Below, one piece after another: positions 16,745 through 24,358 of a stretch of DNA of 64,000 bases. The position numbers were made by a program, and so were the translations under genes. The notes beneath the pieces are model-generated. The model did no database searches and had not been told where the DNA came from. It worked only from the letters and a program-made list of their open reading frames with translations. This DNA is from Flavihumibacter sp. UBA7668. Lineage in GTDB: Bacteria > Bacteroidota > Bacteroidia > Chitinophagales > Chitinophagaceae. Positions within the stretch are counted from its first letter, which is position 1; every line of letters starts with the position of its first letter. Location: the NCBI RefSeq assembly GCF_002483205.1, contig NZ_DLHM01000004.1, positions 838,962-902,961 on the forward strand. The letters are read 5' to 3'.

Positions 16745-18571
16745 ATGAAACATTTAAAAAGTCTGAATCAATTCCTGTGGAAGTATCGGTGGCGATTTTT
16801 CCTTGGGATATTGTTTATAATACTGTCTAACTATTTTCGGATTCTGGCACCTCAGATTACCCGTTTTGTAATAGATGCAGTGGAACAAAAATTGCCGGGT
16901 TATAATGGAGGGAAGGTTACCACTTACGATTGGCTGGTATATGAACTGGTCGAGTTTACCAGGAAACTCAGTTTTAGCAAACTGGTAATTGTATGTGGGT
17001 TGGTTTTACTTGGAACGGCTATCCTAAGCGGCTTTTTCCTTTTCCTGATGCGGCAAACCATCATTGTTATGAGCCGCCATATTGAGTTTGATCAGAAAAA
17101 TGCGATCTACCGGCATTATCAGCAATTGGATCTGAGTTTTTACAAAAAGAACCGAACCGGTGACCTGATGAATCGCATTACGGAAGATGTCAGCCGGGTG
17201 AGAATGTATACCGGTCCGGCTATCATGTATTTTGTAAACCTGGCTTTTACCATTACTTTTTGTCTGGTTTATATGTTGCAGGCCAATCCCAAATTAACGC
17301 TGCTGGTATTGTCTCCGCTGCCTTTGCTGGCAATCACCATTTATCTGGTAAATACAAATATTCACAGGAGAAGTGAGCGCATTCAGGCGCTCTTATCCAA
17401 ACTTACAACCACTGCACAGGAATCTTTTTCCGGGATTCGGGTAATCAAATCCTTTGTTCAGGAAAAATCGCAGCAGGCTTATTTTGAAGAAAACAGTGAG
17501 GAATACAGAAAAAACACCATTGGGCTGGCAAAAATGGAAGCGATTTATTTTCCTACCATGGCCTTGATGATTGGGATTTCGACTTTGCTAACAATCCTGA
17601 TAGGAGGCATTTATGCGATGCAGCCCGGCTCCAATGTTACAACAGGAATGCTGGCAGAATTCGTGATGTATATCAATATTCTCACTTTTCCGGTGAGTGC
17701 AATCGGCTGGACGGCAAGCATGATCCAGCGGGCAGCTGCATCCCAAAAGCGGATTAATGAATTTTTGGATACGGTTCCTGAAATCAGACAGCCGGTAAAT
17801 CCGCAGCGGCCGGAAATAAAAGGAAATATTCTTTTTAATCAGATCGATTTCACCTACGCACATACTGGTATAAAAGCGATCAGCAACCTGAATCTGGAAA
17901 TCAGACAAGGCGAAAAAGTAGCCATTATTGGCCGCACCGGCAGTGGAAAAACAACGCTTGCTCAATTATTGCTTCGGATATTTGATACCAATTCGGGAAG
18001 CATTGAACTGGAGCATATCAATATCAAAAACATTGATTTAAACTATCTGCGGGAGCAGGTTAGTTATGTACCGCAGGATGTTTTTCTGTTCAGTGATACG
18101 ATCCGGAATAATATCGGGTTTGGGTTAAAAGAAACGAACCAGCAATCTATTGAAAATGCTGCCAAAGCTGCCAGCATTCATCAGGAAATCATGGGCTTCA
18201 GCCAGCAATATGATATGGTGATAGGAGAGCGGGGAGTAACCTTGAGCGGAGGTCAGAAACAACGAATAAGTATTGCGCGCGCACTTTTGAAGGATGCACC
18301 CATCATAATTCTGGATGACTGTTTGAGTGCCGTAGATGCCAAAACGGAAAAAACCATCATTGCCAATCTGGCTGGATTTCTGGAAAATAAAACCTCCATT
18401 ATCATCACCCATCGGATTTTTTCCCTGTTTTCTTTTGATAAAATAATTGTCATGGAAAATGGTCGTATAACGGATATCGGAACCCATGAAGATTTGCTAA
18501 AAACCAGCGAATATTACCAATATTTATATGAACACCAGCAGGAAGAAAATGAAGATGAAGCACTGGTTTAA
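16745..18571 (+). CDS. ABC exporter half-transporter, MdlA/BmrC-like
   Basis: A 608-residue ABC transporter with an N-terminal six-helix transmembrane domain (about residues 15-320) fused to a nucleotide-binding domain. It has Walker A GRTGSGKTTL near residue 396, signature LSGGQKQRISIARALL and Walker B IIILDDCLSAVD. The catalytic glutamate position after Walker B is aspartate (D525), as in the degenerate-site halves of heterodimeric exporters such as MdlA and BmrC. Those normally pair with a second half from the adjacent gene, yet none is nearby. It probably exports lipids or drugs. Homodimer function or a distant partner are both possible. Confidence 0.85.
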   Translation: MKHLKSLNQFLWKYRWRFFLGILFIILSNYFRILAPQITRFVIDAVEQKLPGYNGGKVTTYDWLVYELVEFTRKLSFSKLVIVCGLVLLGTAILSGFFLFLMRQTIIVMSRHIEFDQKNAIYRHYQQLDLSFYKKNRTGDLMNRITEDVSRVRMYTGPAIMYFVNLAFTITFCLVYMLQANPKLTLLVLSPLPLLAITIYLVNTNIHRRSERIQALLSKLTTTAQESFSGIRVIKSFVQEKSQQAYFEENSEEYRKNTIGLAKMEAIYFPTMALMIGISTLLTILIGGIYAMQPGSNVTTGMLAEFVMYINILTFPVSAIGWTASMIQRAAASQKRINEFLDTVPEIRQPVNPQRPEIKGNILFNQIDFTYAHTGIKAISNLNLEIRQGEKVAIIGRTGSGKTTLAQLLLRIFDTNSGSIELEHINIKNIDLNYLREQVSYVPQDVFLFSDTIRNNIGFGLKETNQQSIENAAKAASIHQEIMGFSQQYDMVIGERGVTLSGGQKQRISIARALLKDAPIIILDDCLSAVDAKTEKTIIANLAGFLENKTSIIITHRIFSLFSFDKIIVMENGRITDIGTHEDLLKTSEYYQYLYEHQQEENEDEALV

Positions 18572-18616
18572 AGGATACAGGTAAACACTTAGTGTTGCAC
18601 AAATGTTTTCTAAAAT

Positions 18617-18646
18617 TTTGCTAATTCACAAACAACCCTATATTTG
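18617..18646 (+). promoter_or_regulatory. promoter of the DUF3276 gene
   Basis: A TTTG at 18617-18620 and an exact TATATTTG (TAnnTTTG) at 18639-18646 are separated by 18 bases, matching the Bacteroidota -33/-7 arrangement. The start codon follows 50 bases later. Confidence 0.65.
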
Positions 18647-18696
18647 CTCCTACATTATACGCGAGCATAATTTTTAACTGCAAAAAAACAATAACT

Positions 18697-19122
18697 GTGG
18701 CGTACGAGAATAATGACAAAAAGATGGAGAGCGTTTACAGTAAGCGCATCAGAGCTGGTAAAAGAAGAACCTATTTCTTTGATGTGAGAGCTACCCGGAG
18801 TAATGACTATTATCTTACCATTACTGAAAGTCGTAAGAAGTTCGATGATAATGGGTATGATCGTCATAAGATTTTTTTGTATAAAGAAGATTTTAATAAG
18901 TTTCTAAAGGCATTGACAGAGGCAGTTGATTATGTTAAGACTGATCTGATGCCGGATTTTGATTTTGATGCTTATAACCACGACAACCTGGAAGAAGGGG
19001 AAACCCTTGACAATGTTGAACAGGAAGCGGTTGCAGTTGTTGCTGCCGTTGCCCCTGTTTCTGACAATGGAGCCAGTGTGCCGCCATCTGCAGCTGCAGA
19101 TGAAGAGGTTGACAAGTGGTAA
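18697..19122 (+). CDS. DUF3276 (PUR-domain) nucleic-acid-binding protein
   Basis: A 141-residue protein whose residues 10-90 (MESVYSKRIRAGKRRTYFFD, then DYYLTITESRKKF and the FLYKEDFNKFL segment) match the DUF3276 family, Bacteroidota proteins with a PUR-alpha-like single-stranded nucleic-acid-binding fold. The family usually behaves as a small RNA/DNA-binding factor of unclear role. The C-terminal 40 residues are acidic and Ala/Val-rich and probably disordered. The GTG at 18697 gives MAYENNDKK before the conserved core; an ATG at 18724 would begin exactly at the core, so the start is uncertain. It has its own promoter and a strong terminator, so it is monocistronic. Confidence 0.85.
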   Translation: MAYENNDKKMESVYSKRIRAGKRRTYFFDVRATRSNDYYLTITESRKKFDDNGYDRHKIFLYKEDFNKFLKALTEAVDYVKTDLMPDFDFDAYNHDNLEEGETLDNVEQEAVAVVAAVAPVSDNGASVPPSAAADEEVDKW

Positions 19123-19150
19123 TGTTCGACCAACCAATTGCTTATTTATC

Positions 19151-19181
19151 GCGGTCTGCCTATGGCGGACCGCTTTTTTTT
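19151..19181 (+). terminator. intrinsic terminator of the DUF3276 gene
   Basis: The arms GCGGTCTGCC and GGCGGACCGC (10 bp with one T-G pair, loop TAT) are followed by eight T. Confidence 0.9.
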
Positions 19182-19234
19182 ATCTTATAATTGTTTGTAA
19201 TACAAGCATTTCCCACAATAAAATCTTAACAGAA

Positions 19235-19267
19235 TTGTTAAAGGGAAGCCTTCAATGGCTAAATTTG
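19235..19267 (+). promoter_or_regulatory. promoter of sdhCAB
   Basis: TTG at 19235-19237 and exact TAAATTTG (TAnnTTTG) at 19260-19267. Transcription would start about 20 bases before the sdhC ATG. Confidence 0.6.
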
Positions 19268-19292
19268 CACAAATCATAAACACTAGTGCCGT

Positions 19293-19994
19293 ATGCAATG
19301 GTCTGAATTCTTCACCTCCTCGGTTGGCAAGAAATTCGTAATGGGTCTCACCGGTTTATTCCTGATTTCCTTTCTTATTATACACGTCGGTATCAATGCC
19401 TGCATTTTTGCAGATCTGTTTGATCCCAATGAAAACGGTGCCATGTTCAATAAGGCAGCCCATTTCATGGGTTCAACCGTGGTGATCAGAATTCTGGAAG
19501 TTGGCTTATTTGCCGGAATTATCCTGCACATTGTGCAAGGCTATCTGTTGGAGGCCAAAAATCGAAGTGCCCGCTCTGTTGGTTATGCAGTTAGTATGGG
19601 TAATAAGGGAAGTAAATGGTATAGCCGCTCCATGGGATTACTGGGTACCATCATTCTTCTTTTTCTTATCATTCATATTGCCCATTTCTGGGTTAAGGCG
19701 AGGATCACGCATACCCTCGCCCCTGTTACCTATAACGGAGTAGAAATGCACGACATGTTCAGTGAAATGAAAGCCGTTTTTACACAGGGCTGGGTAATCG
19801 TTTTATATGTGCTGGGATGTATTTCATTAGGATACCACCTGGCTCATGGGTTTCAAAGTGCTTTCCGTACGGTAGGTGTGCACAACAATAAATACAATTC
19901 CCTGTTGATTACATTGGGCTATGCGTTCTCCATTCTGGTACCGGTTCTGTTTGCGCTGATGCCGGTAGCGATGTATTTTGGGTGGGTCGGATAG
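19293..19994 (+). CDS. sdhC: succinate dehydrogenase cytochrome b subunit
   Basis: A 233-residue membrane protein with five hydrophobic segments, the fused-subunit form (no SdhD) used by Bacteroidota and similar in size to the di-haem SdhC of B. subtilis. Conserved histidines in the membrane (LIIHVGINACIF, ILHIVQGYLLE, LIIHIAHFWVK, SLGYHLAHGFQSAFRT) are candidate haem ligands. It anchors the flavoprotein and iron-sulphur subunits to the inner membrane and passes electrons to or from menaquinone. It is the first gene of sdhCAB. Its stop codon is followed at once by six perfect AAGGTGA repeats. Confidence 0.93.
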   Translation: MQWSEFFTSSVGKKFVMGLTGLFLISFLIIHVGINACIFADLFDPNENGAMFNKAAHFMGSTVVIRILEVGLFAGIILHIVQGYLLEAKNRSARSVGYAVSMGNKGSKWYSRSMGLLGTIILLFLIIHIAHFWVKARITHTLAPVTYNGVEMHDMFSEMKAVFTQGWVIVLYVLGCISLGYHLAHGFQSAFRTVGVHNNKYNSLLITLGYAFSILVPVLFALMPVAMYFGWVG

Positions 19995-20036
19995 AAGGTG
20001 AAAGGTGAAAGGTGAAAGGTGAAAGGTGAAAGGTGA
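19995..20036 (+). repeat. six tandem copies of AAGGTGA
   Basis: Exactly six perfect 7-base units begin at the base after the sdhC stop codon and end 77 bases before sdhA. The same unit recurs in other gaps (34376-34453, reverse orientation at 34655-34711, and 37015-37055). Confidence 0.9.
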
Positions 20037-20113
20037 GAAAAACAATCAACAAAAAAGCGGCGGGTTAAAATTGCCGTTTAATTTCAAGGACTAACTTATC
20101 TAATTGTCGATAT

Positions 20114-22087
20114 ATGCTCAACTCAAAAATTCCTGCTGGGCCTTTAGATCAGAAATGGACAGAGTTTAAAGGACACTGTAAACTGGTGAATCCGGCTAAT
20201 AAAAGAAAGCTGGAAGTGATCATTATTGGAACCGGATTGGCGGGTGCTTCTGCTGCCTCTTCTCTGGGTGAACTGGGATACAAAGTGAAAGCTTTCTGTT
20301 TTCAGGATTCTCCGCGAAGAGCACACAGTATTGCCGCACAGGGTGGTATCAATGCCGCAAAAAATTACCAGAACGACGGGGACTCCGTTTTTCGCCTATT
20401 CTATGATACCATCAAAGGAGGTGATTACCGGGCACGTGAATCGAATGTTCACCGCCTGGCAGAAGTGAGTGCAAGCATTATCGATCAGTGTGTGGCGCAG
20501 GGGGTTCCCTTCGCCCGCGAGTATGGCGGTTTGTTGTCCAACCGTTCTTTCGGTGGAACACAGGTGCAGCGTACTTTTTATGCAGCCGGACAAACCGGTC
20601 AGCAGTTGCTGATTGGTGCATATCAATCACTTGAACGCCAGATCGCATTGGGTAATGTGGAGATGCACAACCGGCATGAAATGCTGGATGTGGTGGTTAT
20701 TGACGGGAAGGCACGTGGTGTTATTGTTCGCAATCTGGTAACCGGTGAACTGGAACGTCATTTCGGTCATGCGGTACTGTTATGTTCCGGTGGCTATGGC
20801 AACGTATTTTATCTTTCCACTAATGCGATGGGTAGCAATGTTACTGCAGCCTGGAAAGCACATAGAAAAGGCGCACATTTTGGAAATCCCTGCTTTACGC
20901 AGATTCACCCCACCTGTATTCCGGTAAGTGGAGATCATCAGAGTAAACTGACCCTGATGTCTGAATCACTACGGAACGATGGCCGGATCTGGGTACCGAA
21001 AAAACAAAATGATACCCGTCGCGCCAATGAAATTCCGGAAGAGGAGCGTGATTATTACCTGGAAAGAAGATACCCCGCATTTGGTAACCTTGTTCCGCGT
21101 GATGTGGCATCAAGGGCTGCCAAAGAGCGTTGTGATGCCGGATATGGCGTAGGCTCATCCCGCCAGGCTGTGTACCTTGATTATGCAGATGCAATTCAAC
21201 GATACGGAAAAGGCGAAGTAAACAAACGAAATATTCAGGGTGCAACTCCTGAGTTGATTACCCAGCTTGGAAAAGAAGTAGTGAAAGAAAAATATGGTAA
21301 CCTTTTCGATATGTATGAAAAGATTACCGGTGAAAACCCCTATGAAATTCCGATGCGGATTTATCCGGCTGTTCACTATACCATGGGTGGACTCTGGGTG
21401 GATTATGAACTAATGACCTCCGTACAGGGACTGTACGCGCTGGGTGAAGCGAATTTCTCCGATCATGGAGCCAACCGGCTTGGTGCCTCCGCATTGATGC
21501 AGGGACTTGCTGACGGATATTTTGTAATCCCTTATACAATTGGTAATTACCTCGCTGATGAAATCCGGGTATCCAATATACCAACAGATCATCCGGCATT
21601 TGTGCAAGCAGAAAAAGAAGTGGCGGATCGTATTCAGCAGCTGATGTCTATTAAAGGCAGTCAGACAGTTGAAAGTTTCCATAAACGTCTGGGTAAAATC
21701 ATGTGGGATAAATGTGGTATGGCAAGAAGTGAAGAGGGATTGAAGCAGGCAATTGAAGAAATCCGTCAGTTGAAAAAAGAATTCTGGTCAGATGTTCGTA
21801 TTCCCGGCTCTATTAAAGAAATGAATCCGGAACTGGATAAGGCCAACCGGGTAGCTGACTTTATTGAACTGGGTGAATTGATGTGTATAGATGCATTAAA
21901 CAGAAAAGAAAGTTGCGGCGGTCATTTCCGTGAGGAAAGCCAGACAGAAGAAGGGGAAGCACTTCGGGATGATGCTAATTTTTCCTACGTAGCAGCCTGG
22001 GAATATGCCGGAGAGCATAACTGGAACCTGCACAAGGAAGAATTGATCTTTGAAGTGGCCAAGCCAACTCAACGTTCTTACAAATAA
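20114..22087 (+). CDS. sdhA: succinate dehydrogenase/fumarate reductase flavoprotein subunit
   Basis: A 657-residue FAD-binding subunit. Key features are the Rossmann motif GTGLAGASAASSLGELG (about residues 38-54), the covalent-FAD histidine in RRAHSIAAQGGINAA, substrate-binding histidine and arginine regions (HYTMGGLW and GASALMQGLADGYF) and the C-terminal helical domain. Length fits the Bacteroidota form, longer than E. coli SdhA (588). It oxidises succinate to fumarate in the TCA cycle, or does the reverse. It is followed after 32 bases by sdhB. Confidence 0.95.
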   Translation: MLNSKIPAGPLDQKWTEFKGHCKLVNPANKRKLEVIIIGTGLAGASAASSLGELGYKVKAFCFQDSPRRAHSIAAQGGINAAKNYQNDGDSVFRLFYDTIKGGDYRARESNVHRLAEVSASIIDQCVAQGVPFAREYGGLLSNRSFGGTQVQRTFYAAGQTGQQLLIGAYQSLERQIALGNVEMHNRHEMLDVVVIDGKARGVIVRNLVTGELERHFGHAVLLCSGGYGNVFYLSTNAMGSNVTAAWKAHRKGAHFGNPCFTQIHPTCIPVSGDHQSKLTLMSESLRNDGRIWVPKKQNDTRRANEIPEEERDYYLERRYPAFGNLVPRDVASRAAKERCDAGYGVGSSRQAVYLDYADAIQRYGKGEVNKRNIQGATPELITQLGKEVVKEKYGNLFDMYEKITGENPYEIPMRIYPAVHYTMGGLWVDYELMTSVQGLYALGEANFSDHGANRLGASALMQGLADGYFVIPYTIGNYLADEIRVSNIPTDHPAFVQAEKEVADRIQQLMSIKGSQTVESFHKRLGKIMWDKCGMARSEEGLKQAIEEIRQLKKEFWSDVRIPGSIKEMNPELDKANRVADFIELGELMCIDALNRKESCGGHFREESQTEEGEALRDDANFSYVAAWEYAGEHNWNLHKEELIFEVAKPTQRSYK

Positions 22088-22119
22088 TTGGAATAATTAA
22101 CTAACCAACCATAGTTGAT

Positions 22120-22881
22120 ATGGAGCATTATAACATGAACCTCACCCTGAAGGTGTGGAGACAAAAGAATAGCCAGGACAAAGGAAGATTCGAAACCTAT
22201 CAGGTAAAAAATATTTCTTCCGAGATGTCTTTTCTGGAAATGTTCGATGTGTTAAACGAGGAACTGATCCGTGAAGGAAAAGAGCCGATCGCGTTTGACC
22301 ATGATTGCAGGGAAGGTATCTGTGGAATGTGTTCCATGTATATCAATGGAAAACCGCATGGGCCATGGCAGGCGAATACTACCTGCCAGTTGCATATGAG
22401 GGCTTATAAGGATGGCGATACCATAGTGGTAGAACCCTGGAGGGCCAACTCATTTCCGGTGGTGAAAGACCTGGTAGTGGATCGTACTTCTTTTGATCGG
22501 ATCGTACAGGCAGGTGGATATATTTCTGTGAATACCGGAAATGCGGTAGACGCGAATGCAATGCCGATTGAAAAAGATAAAGCTGATGCAGCATTTGCTG
22601 CTGCGGCCTGTATTGGTTGCGGAGCCTGTGTGGCGGCCTGTAAAAACAGTTCGGCGATGTTGTTCCTCTCTGCAAAAGTTTCTCACCTGGCATTACTTCC
22701 TCAAGGCGGACCGGAACGCAGAAGCCGGGTGCTGAATATGGTGGCACAGATGGATCGCGAAGGTTTTGGTGCCTGTACCAATACCGGTGCCTGTGAAGCT
22801 GTTTGTCCCAAAGAAATATCTATTACCAATATTGCTCGCCTGAATCTGGAATATATCGGTGCCGGATTGGTGACGGAGTAG
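22120..22881 (+). CDS. sdhB: succinate dehydrogenase iron-sulphur subunit
   Basis: A 253-residue protein with a ferredoxin-like N-terminal domain, whose cysteines DCREGICGMCSMYINGKPHG hold the [2Fe-2S] cluster, and a C-terminal domain with CIGCGACVAACKNSSAM and CTNTGACEAVCPKEI for the [4Fe-4S] and [3Fe-4S] clusters. It carries electrons from the flavin of SdhA to the membrane subunit. ATG 22120 is used; an in-frame ATG at 22135 is also possible. It is the last gene of the operon, and a strong terminator follows. Confidence 0.95.
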   Translation: MEHYNMNLTLKVWRQKNSQDKGRFETYQVKNISSEMSFLEMFDVLNEELIREGKEPIAFDHDCREGICGMCSMYINGKPHGPWQANTTCQLHMRAYKDGDTIVVEPWRANSFPVVKDLVVDRTSFDRIVQAGGYISVNTGNAVDANAMPIEKDKADAAFAAAACIGCGACVAACKNSSAMLFLSAKVSHLALLPQGGPERRSRVLNMVAQMDREGFGACTNTGACEAVCPKEISITNIARLNLEYIGAGLVTE

Positions 22882-22920
22882 AGAAGGAAGGGAAAGGGGG
22901 AAGAGGAGGAGGGAGAGAAG
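22882..22920 (+). repeat. purine-only low-complexity tract after sdhB
   Basis: Starting at the base after the sdhB stop, an almost pure A/G tract of AGGAAGGGAAAGGGGGAAGAGGAGG type. It looks like a degenerate relative of the AAGGTGA arrays that also abut stop codons. Confidence 0.45.
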
Positions 22921-22961
22921 AAAGTGGTAAAAATAAGTTATAGAGTTTCCAACAAAACTCG

Positions 22962-22992
22962 GTCGCCTCTCATTTGGGAGGCGACTTTTTTT
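22962..22992 (+). terminator. terminator of sdhCAB
   Basis: GTCGCCTC and GAGGCGAC arms (8 bp, perfect) with loop TCATTTGG, followed by seven T. The ACCCGnCGGGT palindrome begins directly after the T run. Confidence 0.9.
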
Positions 22993-23005
22993 CACCCGTC
23001 GGGTG
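22993..23005. repeat. CACCCGTCGGGTG palindrome, copy 2
   Basis: Identical to the copy at 16661-16673, directly abutting the sdh terminator T tract. Confidence 0.7.
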
Positions 23006-23025
23006 TCCGAGGCCTTTCTCACCAC

Positions 23026-23262
23026 TCACTTCTCACCGCTCACTTTCTCAAACAGTTCATCTTTCAATTGTACCCTTTTCAGGCGAAGTGTATTGAGGTG
23101 CTGGTCGTCAGCAGGTTCGATACCATTTTCAATTTTCTCAACGGCATGGTTTGTTTCGTTGTACTCGTCATAGAGCCTTTTAAAATGCGCATCGGTTGCT
23201 TTTAGCGCTTGAATTTTATCTTTCCATTCAGGGAATTCATTCAAAAAAAAATGCTTATCCAT
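23026..23262 (-). CDS. YdcH-like DUF465 protein
   Basis: A 78-residue, highly charged helical protein. The pattern FPEWKDKIQALKATDAHFKR, then LYDEYNETNHAVEKIE and LRLKRVQLKDELFE matches the DUF465/YdcH family of small helical-hairpin proteins of unknown function. It would be cytoplasmic. It stands alone between the sdh operon and the 7TM gene. Family assignment is good; no role can be derived from the neighbours. Confidence 0.8.
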   Translation of the reverse strand: MDKHFFLNEFPEWKDKIQALKATDAHFKRLYDEYNETNHAVEKIENGIEPADDQHLNTLRLKRVQLKDELFEKVSGEK

Positions 23263-23358
23263 ACAATCTGTTTAGGAGTCTAAGTTCTAATAAGTGGCAG
23301 AGATGATGTATGATCCGGATAAGATGTTCAGCTGAGTTTAATCAGGTAAGGCTGCAAA

Positions 23359-24201
23359 TCATTTATTATTTCGGGAATTCTGGACATAGGGTGTTGTATT
23401 CAGAAAAAATAATACAACGGATAAGATCAGCGTGACAGCGGTTCCAATATTTCGGAAAGGAGCAAAGGAATTCTCCCTGTACTCTGCGGAACTAATAAAA
23501 TCAATACTATTGGTTAACCAGAAGATGGTGTACAATGCCGTAAAAATTCCCAACCACTTAAATAATTCTTTCTGAGAGGTCGTTTCCAGACAATAATTTA
23601 CCGGAATCGCATTGCCTAGGGTTGAGCTTTTCGGTTTGGAGATAGCCTGGCGGCTCATTAGTTGCTGGTTTCTGTCAAGAGCTGATTTAAAACGAGTGAG
23701 CAAACTGAATATGGCCAATAGATGCCAGAGTCCTAAAATTAATAATGCAGGAAGATAAAATTCAAAGCTGGTCAGGCTTCCCGTTGTATAGAGAGAATGA
23801 GTTTCTCCATTTAACAATTGGCTGATTTGGGCTTGTTTTTCATCCCTTCCAACCAGATAAAAGGGTAGCAAATCAATCAGACAAACAAGGGCAGGTGCGA
23901 ATTGCCACCAATCTGTTCGAAGGTTGAATGGCTGGCTGGTTGTAATTGACCGGACGTATAAATAGCCAAGTGCTGATGGAAAAAAATACAGTGGCAGATT
24001 AAGACCAATTAAATAGGGCCAATTAATAATCCATCCTGTTTCTATAAGAATACTATATATAGAGAAAAATGTAAATACCAGAAAGTAGGTCGCCAGTAAC
24101 CTGCAACAAATCCGCTTATTCCGAAAGCAGGTGCATACCAGTAGAACGGCAATCAGTCCCAATAGTACGGAACTGGCAAATATCAGGTTAATGGGTTTCA
24201 T
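23359..24201 (-). CDS. seven-TM protein resembling the sensor half of Bacteroidota AraC regulators
   Basis: A 280-residue membrane protein with seven predicted helices (about residues 5-25, 36-56, 60-82, 100-120, 148-170, 213-235, 250-272). The segment LNLPLYFFPSALGYLYVRSI resembles the LPLYF...PxLYxYVRSL region of 7TM domains that in Bacteroidota are usually followed by a cytoplasmic AraC-type helix-turn-helix. Here the protein stops 8 residues after TM7 (NSRNNK), and no HTH gene follows in the 96-base gap before the YdcH-like gene. It may be a stand-alone receptor or a truncated regulator. The comparison is from memory and uncertain. Confidence 0.5.
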   Translation of the reverse strand: MKPINLIFASSVLLGLIAVLLVCTCFRNKRICCRLLATYFLVFTFFSIYSILIETGWIINWPYLIGLNLPLYFFPSALGYLYVRSITTSQPFNLRTDWWQFAPALVCLIDLLPFYLVGRDEKQAQISQLLNGETHSLYTTGSLTSFEFYLPALLILGLWHLLAIFSLLTRFKSALDRNQQLMSRQAISKPKSSTLGNAIPVNYCLETTSQKELFKWLGIFTALYTIFWLTNSIDFISSAEYRENSFAPFRNIGTAVTLILSVVLFFLNTTPYVQNSRNNK

Positions 24202-24327
24202 TGATAAAAATCAAGGCAATATCTAAACATTACACTTAGTTTATGCATTTCTTTCGACCAATAACCGCCAGCATTCGACGAATGGCAAACTCTCACCCAT
24301 CACCTATCACCCTTCCCCGTTTTTCCT

Positions 24328-24335
24328 TACCTTTG
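24328..24335 (+). promoter_or_regulatory. promoter -7 element TACCTTTG
   Basis: An exact TAnnTTTG match ending 23 bases before the ABC-F start codon. Confidence 0.5.
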
Positions 24336-24358
24336 CGCCTCGAAAAGGAGCTATACAC

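Noticed and set aside
19995..20036. CRISPR array
   Set aside because: The repeats are 7 bases long, have no spacers, and no cas genes are present in the window.
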